A stretch of 64,000 nucleotides of DNA. Origin: Zoroaster sp. YZ-2022. Its lineage: Eukaryota; Echinodermata; Asteroidea; Forcipulatida; Zoroasteridae. The position numbers and the translations under genes were made by a program. The notes below the pieces were generated by a model. That model saw only the letters and a program-made list of their open reading frames with translations. It searched no databases and was not told the DNA's origin. Of this stretch, positions 12,033-22,547 are shown in pieces. Within the stretch, counting starts at the first letter, position 1. Every line of letters begins with the position of its first letter. The DNA is taken from positions 10,739,926 to 10,803,925 of the forward strand of contig CM055837.1 in the NCBI GenBank assembly GCA_029582265.1, read 5' to 3'.

Positions 12033-12710
12033 TTAAAAGGAAGGTACAACTTTGGTTATTACCAGATTATCAAATGAAACTAGGGCTGTGCGTTTTCGGA
12101 TATTTTTGGAATCGGATACCCAAAATCAGGAAACTTCGGATACCCGGATACCCGTTTTCATTTTTGTTGAAAACATGCCTCCGGTGGTGTACAAATACAT
12201 GTACTGTAAATGGTAACAAATTGACTTTTATAATACAGAGGATACCATATACTATCCATCTTTTCTTTATTGGAGTGTAATCTCTTGAATTTAAAGACAA
12301 TTGTCTGTACAAGTGCATTGTTCAAGAGTCACAGATTTCTGTTTGCACAGCTCAAATGTTAAGTCCGAAGTCGTTTACAGGTAAATGGAACCGGGTAATG
12401 ACAGTTTCGGTCGGGTATCCGGATACCTGGCACAGCCCTAAATGAAACCAAAACACATACTTGGTAATAAGGTTGTCATGTAAGACCAATGACCGATCAT
12501 CCTGAACAATGATTTTCTCTGAAATTCTTTCAGGAATTGTAAAAAAGAAAAACAGAAAAAAAAACCAACAGTTTTTCATTGTTGTCTCAAAAACGTAAGC
12601 ACATATTGTGCTGAAACTTTTACAGGTTGGTTGTATGAATTATTTCTTGAAAACTCGAGGGTTGAGATGAACGTACATTCCCTAATACCAAGGTTGTACC
12701 TTCCCTTTAA
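12033..12710. mobile_element. TTAA-flanked MITE, AGGGAAGGTACAAC family, with nested hAT element
   Basis: TTAA at 12033 and 12707; ends AAGGAAGGTACAACTTTGG and CCAAGGTTGTACCTTCCCT. Removing the nested 12081-12440 element leaves about 310 bp. The most abundant family in the window; further ends at 8215, 18208, 27330, 36272, 41735, and opposite ends at 5150, 8550, 19000, 45710. Confidence 0.75.
12081..12440. mobile_element. hAT-type MITE with 8-bp target duplication
   Basis: Termini TAGGGCTGTGC and GGCACAGCCCTA, flanked by exact AATGAAAC repeats (12073-12080, 12441-12448). Eight-bp duplications and TAGGG-type ends are typical of hAT elements. Internal GGATACCCGGATACC repeats. Fragments with the same tip at 55258 and 57645. 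Confidence 0.85.
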
Positions 12711-13185
12711 GTGACATAGGGAAGGTCTGCAATGAACAACCACTTAAGCAGATCACTTCTAAAACACAGATCTATCTTCAAAGATTCCAGAAACAAAGTC
12801 ACTGGTTTCTTTGCACCACAGTTGCCTAGTAACACATCACATGCAACATATCATTACCTACAAGTTACTCATAATGGAAGATAATACAGGAAGGGAGCCA
12901 CCATCACCGTTGACTCAACATTGTTACAGTACACTTTCCTAATCCTAAATTGCAAACAGAATTCTTATGGATAATTAGCAAAGGGGTTAAACAGCTTTTT
13001 GAAAATACAGAGTTCTAGCCTGTCAATCAACAATTGTTACTTTGTTGGTCAAGCGCTAGGCTATTACGCAAGCGGCTTGACCATGGTTGCTAAATAGGCG
13101 GGACTATGGCCATAACTGGAACATTCTAATCAGGAAGATCATAAGAATCAAACCTAATGTTAGGGTTAGGGTAACCCTATTGATA

Positions 13186-13325
13186 TTGTTGTGATGTGCT
13201 TTTATTTTTTAAATGTATTTTTATTTGTATTGTACATTTGTAATTGTAAATTTGTAATGCGCATTTGAACATCTCATTATGGAATTTGCGCAATATAAGT
13301 TAATAAATTATTATTATTATTATTA
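13186..13325 (+). repeat. 3' end of a LINE/SINE-like retroelement
   Basis: T-rich text TGTACATTTGTAATTGTAAA, then GCGCAATATAAGTTAATAAA and an (ATT)5 tail. This ordering is typical of invertebrate LINE 3' ends. No reverse transcriptase is present. Confidence 0.45.
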
Positions 13326-14361
13326 ATGTCCGAGTCACCCCCCTCCCCAACAGGGGACTACCAGTAAGTCATATTTTATCAAAGACATAGGTAGTTCTGT
13401 TGTCTCTTTAAAATAAGATAAATATCTAAGGCTTTCCTCAAACACACAATTACGTGGAATGTTCAGCAAAATTTGTAATTTTACATTACAAAGATAAAAT
13501 GCCTCTGGTGCATATTATTAATATTTACTAACAAGTTATAATTTGCTATCATTGAAAGGTTTGAATAACTTTGCTTTACATGACAGAAGCAAAACTAATT
13601 GCATAGATTGTAATAATCTAAACATCCTAGCCAGGCCTGGACCTTAACTCTTTGTTATACTAGCCAGTTAGGCATGTAAAGGTAATCACCAGTCCAACAT
13701 ACTCGGTCTAAATATATTTCTGTTGCTTATCCTAAAAGATTACCCAACACACAGGACAGACGTTTGGCAGTTTTATCTCATTTACTCACCCCAGGTAGGC
13801 GGAGCTGGTGTTAAGGTCCACCCCTGGTCCTACCTACAGTGGATACATCTATGCACATACTATGCATTGCAACATACATTTTAGGATTTCAGATATGGTT
13901 CGTTTCATTAGAATGTTAGTATAACCAGAGGGAACTTAGTCAGGGTTTTTGGTTGACTTTGTACCCAATTTGGTTTCTTTGTACTTTGTACCCAATTTGG
14001 ACTACAGTGTACATTAGTTGTTAGTGCATGTTACATGTATGCAAGGTACATCATTGAATGTTACCAAAACTAAAAGCGTGTTTACAGCATTCTAGTCAAG
14101 ATAGACATTTAACAACTAAATCAACCCTTGAAAGTTTCACGTTTTAATGTTGTCTCACGAACAAGAAAATTATTAAAATGCTTTCGGATTTGTTTAGGTG
14201 AAATTAACAAAAAAGTACTCTTTCCAAACTTATTCAAATGATTTTTACTTGTTTTGGTATAAAATTATTTCAAGAAACGATTGGTACAATCATCAGCTTT
14301 AAACATTTGGTTATTTTTATATTACCAATCCTATTTCATACCTTTAACCCTTGTACAGATG

Positions 14362-14508
14362 GGCCAATGGTCTACAGAGAATTTTGCCAAGCATTATAAA
14401 ACAGACTACCAGCCAATGTACATTCATTTTATGTGCAAGCTTGGCTGGTAACCAAGAAAATCTGCTAAGCAATTTTTTCTGCTATACAGCTCTATGAAAT
14501 TGGCCCAA
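14362..14508. mobile_element. Palindromic MITE, GGGCCAATTTCA family
   Basis: GGGCCAATGGTCTACAGAGA to CAGCTCTATGAAATTGGCCC; core ACAGACTACCAGCCAATG as at 5304. Confidence 0.7.
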
Positions 14509-14527
14509 GGTTTTAAGAATAGGAGGG

Positions 14528-15151
14528 TTAACCAGTTCGCATCGGAGGCCATGTATACACGCATTTTTTTTTTGAACCGGGGATCGGAGAGCGTCTAAAC
14601 ACGCATTCTAATTTTTGTGTGTGTTACCGGGAGACTTGTCAACACGCCACACGTGGCGGCTGACTTGTATACACGCAATTGTTTCTCGGAGTCCATGGGG
14701 TCACGGTTCGGTGGCCCCGGACAAAAGGCACTGCAAACAATGAACGAGTTCACTCTTTTTGTTGATTTTTGCGTAATCCTTTTATCCAAGACCTGTTCCT
14801 TTGACGTACCAGCCAAGAATTGTAAAGACGGATTTATATCCATTGTTTACAAGGCCTTTCCTCTCTTTCCCGGTATGCCATCTGTTCGACCGGGCGCTGG
14901 TCGCTAACAGGCCGTTGCATCAGAGCTTGCCAACGGTCTAATTGTGCTGAACAAACACAACCGTAATTTTAAAACTAGCCATTTAATTCTCGAAATGTCA
15001 ATGAATAAAGGTGTTTATTTGGGTGTCCGGACTTAGTTTCATTGACAAAAAAAATTATTAATGGCTAGAAATATTTTCTGATTTTTCACTGAAAATAAAC
15101 CCGCACGGGGGACCGGAAAAAAAATATATATTCCCGACGTGAACTGGTTAA
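14528..15151. mobile_element. TTAA-flanked element with CCAGTTCRCRTCGG ends
   Basis: TTAA at 14528 and 15148; ends CCAGTTCGCATCGG and CCCGACGTGAACTGG. The core is G+C-richer and contains a 96-codon open frame with no recognised domain. Its left TTAA is shared with an AGGAGGG repeat end. Confidence 0.7.
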
Positions 15152-15611
15152 AGGACAGGTGTTTGTATTTGATTTTAATACCAATCTACAAGTAAATTAG
15201 TTGCTTGTCTTGATGAATGTTGTTGTTAAACTGTTTTTGTGTACTTTTTCATTTCAACATGTTGACTCGTTCAGAACTCCTGGTTAATAAATAATAGTAA
15301 TAATCAACTCAAATTATCTTTAGGATAAGCATGCATGTCTATTCAAATGTTGAAATTCTTTTTGGGTGGTTTCAGATATTAAAAAAAAATTACAACCATT
15401 AGAAAAACTGCTAACGTGACGGTAGGAAAGTGGCCCCCTTTATTGTGTTTTATGTCATATACCACTTGTCTAAATATCTAAAAGAAAGGGTAACATTTTT
15501 ATTCCATGACATAAAATGAAATTGTACTGGTTGAAAGAACATTGTGCTGTGTGTGTGAATTATGGGTGCAGTTCTATTTCCCAAAAAACATGCATAGGCC
15601 TACTGTAGGTA

Positions 15612-16163
15612 AAACATTACATTTTTGAGGTTTTGAGTTTATTCTTAATGCCATAATATATATACTACTCAAAACAATTTAGGGAACACCGGATTTTTAA
15701 CATCAAATAGGTTTGAAATGTTCCATGAACCGGGATTTTCATTTGCAACCCCCTCTCTCTTTCAGTAGTCATGTCATGAAATGTGTAATCACTACATGCA
15801 TCCTTTATCATCTGTTTCTCATCAATTCTGTGAAACATTGTGTTTATCTGAAATAAATGATCTTGCTTTAACTGAGATTATTCCGGTGTTCCCTAAATTG
15901 TTTTGAGTAGTATATTTCACTCAAACATTTTTTTCACAGTAGTTGCATTATACCCAGACCTTACTCAGCACAAAATAATAATTCCAGAAACATACGCTAT
16001 ATACATGTAAGAGAAAAAGCAACATATTTATGCACATTAAAAAAATGTAAGATGATTAACCGAAATTGTTCTGTGCCGAGTACGGTCTGGGTATAATGCA
16101 AACTGATAAGTGTAAGGAATTTATGGCATTAAGAGTGGGCCCAGTACCTCAAAAATGTAACAT
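15612..16163. repeat. Large inverted repeat holding a nested MITE
   Basis: TTACATTTTTGAGGT and TCTTAATGCCATAA at 15612-15656 mirror TTTATGGCATTAAGA and ACCTCAAAAATGTAA at 16118-16163. GCATTATACCCAGACC (15945) mirrors GGTCTGGGTATAATGC (16085). The 15665-15910 MITE lies inside. Confidence 0.7.
15665..15910. mobile_element. TA-flanked MITE, empty-site sister of 3794
   Basis: Same inverted ends (CTACTCAAAACAATTTAGGG) and TA flanks as 3794-4256, without the 211-bp insert. Nested in the larger inverted repeat 15612-16163. Confidence 0.88.
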
Positions 16164-16229
16164 TCAGGGAGTAACCATGGAATTGCCCATAGAGTTCTAT
16201 GGGCAATTCCCTGAATGTTACATTTTTTA
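16152..16229. repeat. Strong hairpin
   Basis: AAAAATGTAACATTCAGGGA pairs with the segment ending 16229, and GGAATTGCCCATAG pairs with CTATGGGCAATTCC around a tetraloop; an 8-nt bulge GTAACCAT lies on one side. Confidence 0.75.
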
Positions 16230-16554
16230 CATGTAATTAATTCTACGTAGACATTTTTCTACACAAGCTCCTGATATACGTAGGCCTACAGTATGGTACC
16301 TGGCATATTGTACCAGTAATTTATCTCCTTAAAACTTTGACGATATTTACACACGATTGATATTTACGGCAATACTGAATATTTGTGGGTCCACATAATG
16401 CACTTTCACAGACCAAATTTGACAATTACCACTGACTTGTAACACACATCACTAATTAGCATTATATCTAAGTGTTTATATATTGTGCCATTTGAAGGTA
16501 CTGCTTCTCTCCTCCTCCTCCCTCCCCTCAGCCCCCACTCCAAGGCTCCACCCA

Positions 16555-16850
16555 CCTTACTAAAAGGGTCAAAATCAGTCAAAATGTTGATATACTTGCC
16601 CAGGAAAAGTTAAACACTGTCAAACCTTACGTGTAGTAAGTACATTTACAGGTAAAAATGAGTCAACCATTTTTGACTGGTAAAAGCATTATCTTGTATT
16701 GTTCAGGGTGGTAAAAAATTACAGTAAAAACCAGTTAAAAATGCCCCTATGTGCACATTTGGGTCAACAGTCAAAAGAGTCATTTGACTGATTTTGACCT
16801 CTATAGCAACTTCCCACCAAAGTGCAGCTGTAGTAAGAGGGTTAATACAA
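16555..16850. mobile_element. CCCTCCTA-family palindromic repeat
   Basis: Contains GGTCAAAATCAGTCAAAATG, TTGATATACTTGCC, and the opposite end TCAAAGT-type text CTATAGCAACTTCCCACCAA to AGTAAGAGGGTTAA. Other copies: 18247-18518, 38226-38431, 50342-50657, 57681-57893 and a fragment at 5764-5850. Confidence 0.65.
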
Positions 16851-17018
16851 GTAATGCATCTAGTAAATAAATAGTATCAATTGTTGTCCCTAACCCCCCC
16901 CCCCCTTCTTCCCCAAGGTCTTACCTTGGGATTGGTATTGGTCCATCTACACCCATAGGGAACATTAAGTAGCAATCCCCACACCCATGGGTGAGTGTTG
17001 AGCTCCTCGTGAGGTTAC

Positions 17019-17332
17019 TTTAACCCTAACCATCCCATATCATGCAAAATCTTCCAAGGGCACTTTCTGGGGAAAATCCAGCCCTGTTGGAAACTGGTAC
17101 TTTCACCTCTTCAAATGGGACAAAATTACTACCTGGCAAGAAACACAGGCCGTAAGTGCTGAATATGAAAGATCAACGAAAATGCATGGTGCATTTTGAA
17201 GATAAGGGCATGTTTCCAAAAGTGCACTGATGGATTTTGGAGGATTCAGGAAGGTTCCTAGCCAGAATACCTATACGGGGTTAGGGTTCAGGAAGGTTCC
17301 TAGTCAGAATACCTAGGGGGGTTAGGGATAAT
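17019..17332. mobile_element. TTAA-flanked MITE, CCCTAAC family
   Basis: Left TTAA with CCCTAACC; the right end is locally duplicated, with GGTTCCTAG...GGGGTTAGGG present twice, and the outer TTAA mutated to ATAA. Internal sequence matches 2968-3238. Confidence 0.75.
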
Positions 17333-18246
17333 GTACTAGATGTATATTTTTATTTAATATTTTTACCCTGATCTAAAATAGTCTGGTGCGGGCAACTGTG
17401 CAGTCATCACACTCATCATCTTTAGACATGCCTGGACTGGCTGCAAGGTAGTCTGGCTGTCAGAGAGTCTAGCCTAGCAATTGGCCTAGATAATGATTGC
17501 ACATGTGCACTAGGGGTCTAATATCAATTATAACGTATAGCACATTAAAGAAGCACAACAAAAGTGCACAGTTAATGAAGACAAGCATTTCAGTCATTAG
17601 GTTTGACATACATTTCTCAGGCAGCACCAGAGGGAAGAGATGGGCAGGACTGAGATGGGCAGGACATACCACCCCCCTCCCCCCCCAAAAAAAAATCAGT
17701 CAGCAAATTGAGCCTCAATTGGCAAATAAACCACAAAATCAAGCCACATTAGGCTTGTAGTTTTTACTGCTGTCTGCAAATTGGCTTCCAATTTCCCCCA
17801 AAGATTATGCCTTCGCTATGGCTCTGGAGGTAGGTTCCGCAATGGATAGGTTTATTTGTAGAAGGTATACAAATATGGGTGTGGCTGATTCACTAGACGC
17901 CCTGACTGAATCTGGCCAATATAGCCCAAATTGCTCCCATGAACACATGCACATTTTGTGACAACCCAGAATACAATGTACATACATGTACATACAGGTA
18001 AAATGTATGTGTCCCTCCTTGTGTGCTCTCCCTCTGTTGAAACCCTTTGACCTTTGACCAAAACTAATTGCATCTGGTGACCCAGCTTTAAGAAGGACAT
18101 TCTATCATTGCTGTGAAACTGAGTTTACATAATAAAACTGGTCGTTGCAATTAGATATTGACTGGATGGATCCCGATATAAATCACACTGTAGGAATGTT
18201 TACTCTATAGGGAATGGTTCAACATTGGTAATTACCAGATAATCAC

Positions 18247-18518
18247 ATTCACCCTCCTACTATAGCTGCACTTTAGTGGGAAGTAGCTACAGAGGTCAAA
18301 ATCAGTCAACTGCCTGTTTTGACTGTTGACCCAAATGTGCACACAGGGGCATTTTTTAAAACTGTTTTTTTGCTGTCATTTTGACCACCCTGAACAATAC
18401 AAGACAATGCTTTTACTAGTCAAAAAACGGTCAACTCATTTTGACCTGTGAATGTACTTACTACAGGTAATGTTTGACAGTGTTCGACATATTTGACCCT
18501 TGTAGTAGTAGGAGGGTT
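18247..18518. mobile_element. CCCTCCTA-family palindromic repeat, best copy
   Basis: Ends ACCCTCCTACTATAGCTGCA and TTGTAGTAGTAGGAGGGTTAA. Inserted in an AGGGAAGGTACAAC element whose ends lie near 18208 and 19005. The core GTTTTGACTGTTGACCCAAA is shared with the copies at 16555 and 50342. Confidence 0.7.
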
Positions 18519-18639
18519 AACAAACTATTATCTTAAAGCTTACTTGGTGTGAATTTGTTACAAGTTTTAATCATCCTAAAAAAATTATTCCATCTAAAGT
18601 GCTTTCATCTTAGTAAAAAAAAAAGAATTGTTCTCCTGA

Positions 18640-18788
18640 GGACGATCAGAGCATACTGATCGAAATGTCAAGTTGTAACCTCCAGTTCTTTTCAGAACTA
18701 ATTACCACTCAATAGAGAATTTAACATGGTGTCACCGCAATTAGTCTCACTTATCCTCTTCACCGTGCAAAGCTACAAGTTTTACCTA
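18640..18788 (+). repeat. LINE-tail-like repeat
   Basis: GAGGACGATCAGAGCATACT, GATCGAAATGTCAAG, followed by the TGGTGTCACCGCAATTAG repeat. The stem-like GATCAGAGCATACTGATC followed by CGAAATGTC is of the kind seen in non-LTR element tails. Family not fixed. Confidence 0.45.
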
Positions 18789-19185
18789 AGAATTGTTATG
18801 TTGAATTTCTAAAAGTGAAAAACATAAAAACGTAAAAGACCTGTAACAGTTTTTTCGCCGGTTTCTCAAAATATCATACCCATTGTGACTAAACTTTCAC
18901 GGGTTAGCTTTATGATATATTTCGCGAGGATTAACCTGAATGTACATTTCCTGAATGTACATTTCCTGAATGTACATTTCCACATACCAATGTTGTACCT
19001 TCCCTTGAAACTTTTTGGGCGGGTAAGAGGAGGTGGGTGGCAGAGTGGGGAGATTGTCAGACCCCCCTGAGAAACCTCTCTAGAGAAGACCAGTTTTACC
19101 CTAAACAACGAAGTGCCATCTTGCTGCCTAGTGAGAGAGAGACCGTAATCTGGTACGTTACAGATGACACTATTTTTCGCCGTCA

Positions 19186-19618
19186 TCATGCACAGCATGG
19201 TTTTTTCTCCTGACGAGGTTCCTCTAATCTCAGCGTCTCCCGGGGTGCAGAGAATCCCCCTTTGATCCCGTCCCATCCGTCTTGGATCTCCAATTCACCG
19301 TCTTTGAGTTTGACATAAATCTCCTTCGCCATGACCGAGAAGGCAGCCTCGACGTTGATGCATGCCTTCGCCGATGTCTCGATGAACTTCATATTGTATG
19401 CAGCGGCAAATTTCTCTCCTTCCTCCTTATAAACTTCCCGTTTATCGTCCAGATCCGATTTATGCCCAATTACCATGTAAGTCGTACTTTTCGGATTTGT
19501 GACATTCTCCTTGGCCTCCAGTAGCCATTCCTGGAGATTTTCAAAGCTTCGTCGATTAGAAATGTCATACACTAAGAGCACACCAACGGAGTTTCGATAA
19601 TAGGAAGTGGTTATAGAC
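19186..19618 (-). CDS. RAB39: Rab39 coding exon 2
   Basis: Encodes residues 84-227, from RSITTSYYRNS to the PCCA terminus, then a TGA stop. The acceptor is a clean pyrimidine tract ending TTCCTTCAG. About 190 bp of likely 3' UTR follows before a dispersed repeat end near 19000. Confidence 0.92.
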
Positions 19619-21459
19619 CTGAAGGAAAAAAACAAATTAATATTCATGTTAGAAAATGTTTTTACATATTTACACATTTACAAGTGAAATGGTTATAAAA
19701 ATCAAATAGTAAGTATAGTGATGATGCATGGCACAGCTTTCTCAAGATTGTAACATTTCAAAGGGCATAATAATAATATAATAATAATAATAATGTGGAC
19801 TTATATAGCACACGTATCCACCAAACTGGTGCTCAAGGCACATTATATTATTACCCCTGCTCATCAGGCTCATAAATCATTCCTGAAACCATCTCAGCTC
19901 CCTGGGGAGTATACAGCTCAATTGCTGCCATTACAGCGCATATAGGGCTAATCAAACACAACAACCAACTCTGCCCTCACTGGTACCCATTTACCCCTGG
20001 GTGGAGAAAAGCAATTATGGTAAAGTTTCTTGCTCAAGGACACAAGCACCCTGGTCGTGGCTGGGATTCGAACCCACATTCTGACGACTCAGCCATCAGA
20101 ACACAAATCCGATGCACTAAACCGCTCGACCATGGCACTCCACAATTTAGTAACCCAACTGCCTCCACGTTAACAATTACTGTTGATAGTAAAAATGTTA
20201 AATGATATTAGCGTAACTTTTGAGAGAGAACAATACATATTTCATCAATTGAGCATAATCTTTTTCTCATAAATCTAAAAATGTTAAATGTTTACACTAA
20301 TTTTAAGATTAGATTGGTAAGCAAACAATACAATTGTTTGAACAACACTTTGTTTATTCAAAGCTGCCATGGTAATAGCTGTTTGAGGATTAGGCCTTAA
20401 TTATATAGGCTAGGCCCTAGGCCTAAGTTAGCCCCATTCTAGGGGACATCCCTCCGTATCCTTGGCCCTAGCCCCACACGTACAAAAAAGTGTTGATTTG
20501 TTTAACTTTTGATCTGCTACTTTTGGCATAAAAAAACTCATTGATGAGGTACTCTTATCCAAGCAGACAACTTTGCCATAAAATCCACTATTGTAGGATC
20601 ATTCACTTTCGTGAAATTATCGAAAAATACTTGAGATTTATATACAAAATTAATCCCAAGAGAAAAGAATGTCGAAACCAACTGCCACTTGTGCCCAATG
20701 TCTTTAGCAGACGACAAAATGGCCAACATCTCAATAAGCCTTATCGCTAATAGCATTGAAGCAACTGCCGCAAAGCATACAGGGATACAATTTGGGGCAT
20801 CTGTTTGGCGCAGCTTTTGTGATGTCAACAATATTTTGTTTGTTTGCGAGGCATGCAGTGGCGCTGTTGCACCCACAGACATCCCATGATTCCTTGCAGC
20901 TGCTATTAGTATTAGCGATAAACCTTATAGATGTGCATACATTCATTGCTCAAAATCTCTGAAAAATATCGTTTCCAATCTTCACTTTCCTCTCCTTAAG
21001 TCAGTGTGTCCTCTATCATCTTTTAAAGGAGAATCTGTGATATTTGTCCTATTTGGGTATTTTAGAATTACATCAACATTAACCACGTTAACTAGTACCA
21101 CTTAAGTTTTACCAGTGACTACGTTAAATTCTCTCTTTATTTTTTATTTATTGTTTTTTTTCTTCAAAATCAAACAGTCAAATATTTATATATATATGTC
21201 ATCAGTACCTGAATCTCTCTTGCCCAGCAGTGTCCCACAACTGCAACTTTACCCTCCTCCTGGGCGCAACCTCGATAAGCCTAGCGAAGAAATCTACTCC
21301 AACGGTGGGTTCGGAAACCTCCACAAATTTACCATCACAAAATCGGCGCAGCAAAGACGACTTCCCTACTGTCGAATCTCCGACGAGAATAAGACGAAAC
21401 TGGTATTCCCATATAACTTCTGGCGGCAAGCCGACTAGTTCTTCTGCAGAAGAAGACAT
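19186..21459 (-). CDS. RAB39: Rab39-type small GTPase, complete, two coding exons
   Basis: Coding exons are 21209-21459 and 19186-19618 on the minus strand. The intron (19619-21208) has a GT donor after GAGAGATTCAG and a TTCCTTCAG acceptor; the split codon is AG/G (Arg84). The product is 227 residues. Seen: P-loop GDSTVGKS (27-34), switch I PTVGVDF (51-57), switch II WDTAGQE (75-81), GHKSD (135-139) in place of the usual NKxD, ETSAK (164-168), and the Rab39-like stretch YYRNSVG. Known of the family: Rab39 proteins act in endolysosomal and autophagic trafficking and carry GHKxD at the guanine-binding motif. The C terminus is PCCA: Cys225 and Cys226 are the probable geranylgeranylation sites, with one extra Ala. 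The start is the only Met ahead of the P-loop in this open frame. The gene is head to head with the transporter at 21721. RAB42 is the nearest alternative identity. Confidence 0.93.
19769..20141 (-). repeat. tRNA-derived SINE in the Rab39 intron
   Basis: Same family as the copies at 7684 and 42353: head GGTCGAGCGGTTTAGTGC, box B GGTTCGAATCC, ATT-rich tail at 19769-19794. Orientation agrees with the Rab39 gene. Confidence 0.88.
21209..21459 (-). CDS. RAB39: Rab39 coding exon 1
   Basis: Encodes residues 1-83 and two bases of codon 84: the N-terminal extension, P-loop, switch I and switch II up to QERF. The donor reads AG|GTACTG. Confidence 0.92.
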
Positions 21460-21720
21460 TATTTACTCATTTTCAGATACACGATCGAACGCTGTCGAGT
21501 TAGGAATCACACCATCTCACATCGGCGATTTAAAAATGGCTACAATGTACTTCCGCTGGGTCAATCATCTTATTTCCAAAAAATTTACCGCTCATGAATA
21601 TTTACTAAATATTCCCGTGTTAACCACATGCTGATTGGTGTATTCTTAGACAATTTGGTAATATTGACCAATCAAAGGTAGTGTAAGTTGATTAAAGTAA
21701 TAAATGTTTATTACATCAAA
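21460..21720. promoter_or_regulatory. Head-to-head promoter between Rab39 and SLC35F
   Basis: The 261 bp between the two start codons hold an ATTGG at 21634-21638 and a CCAAT at 21668-21672, so two CCAAT boxes face opposite ways. No TATA box is placed where expected. The interval is free of the repeats that fill the surroundings. Bidirectional promoter activity is inferred from the spacing and motifs. Confidence 0.55.
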
Positions 21721-21818
21721 ATGGAAGACCGAAGTGATACACGTGGGGAGACTTCAGGGAGCAGTTGTTCCAGTTTTCTTACTCAAACCCGCAATTTAAT
21801 AAGTCGTCTTTTTACTGT
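21721..21818 (+). CDS. SLC35F1/2: SLC35F exon 1 (start codon)
   Basis: Encodes 32 residues and two bases: the cytoplasmic N terminus, Ser/Thr-rich, ending RLFTV. The donor is ACTGT|GTAAGT, phase 2, matching the single A that opens exon 2. Confidence 0.75.
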
Positions 21819-22514
21819 GTAAGTCTGATTGTGTATTCATCCAATTTCGTTTTCATTTAACAATAGGTTACTTGTATTTTGTTGTGTTTATGGACGGATG
21901 ATGAACAAAAACAACTCCGTCGTTGTGTCCATTCCATCCATGCCATGTCGACATCTGCAGCCCTCCACCATGTCCACATAAATAACGTTAAACACACGGG
22001 ACCGAGTCAGCTCGCCCTGAAACCAGAATGTCAAATTCGTCACTTGCCTGCCCCTCCCCCCTACCCCCTGCCCTTAAAAAATAATAATATTAAATAAAAA
22101 AATAAAATCATCCCCCTCCCCCCAAAAATAAATAAAATAAAAAATTATAAATAACATTAACAAATAATAAAAATATAAAAACAAAAAATTATTTCAATTT
22201 GTACTAACTAGAATGCAGGGCCACACCGAAGGTTACTTCTTATAAATTTACGTAATCTGACTTAAAAATACACAACTGCGGTTCCAAGGGCAAATTCAGA
22301 AAAAGGGAAAAATTTGGCCCAGCATTCTATAGTATAGGTAGGCCCTACTCCTTAAATTTGCTTAATTTCAACTTATGATTTTTAACGTTAATGATTATTA
22401 ATTTTATTAAAAATCAAATTAACATTAGAATTAACGTTAGGCGGGCTCTTTTAACGATGACCTGACAAAGTTTATGCAGGGGCAGATCTGAGGTCTCGAA
22501 AAAATGGGGCACAC

Positions 22515-22547
<33 letters not shown>

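Larger units (their letters stand above)
1..19185. other. Gene-poor, repeat-rich flank
   Basis: Apart from the two weak exon candidates, I find no coding signal on either strand. The listed elements cover much of it. Stretches with nothing identifiable include about 1-700, 3240-3780, 6790-7420, 12900-13180 and 15152-15600. Confidence 0.6.

Noticed and set aside
13147..13172. Interstitial telomere repeat (GTTAGGGTTAGGG)
   Set aside because: Only two units; more likely the terminus of a CCCTAAC-type element.
14617..14907. 96-codon frame with a protein-like composition
   Set aside because: It lies wholly inside the TTAA element 14528-15151, with an equally open frame on the other strand and no domain.
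20538..20882. 114-codon minus-strand frame in the Rab39 intron with a hydrophobic stretch
   Set aside because: Overlapping frames on both strands are equally open, no homologous family is recognised, and there are no splice or promoter signals.
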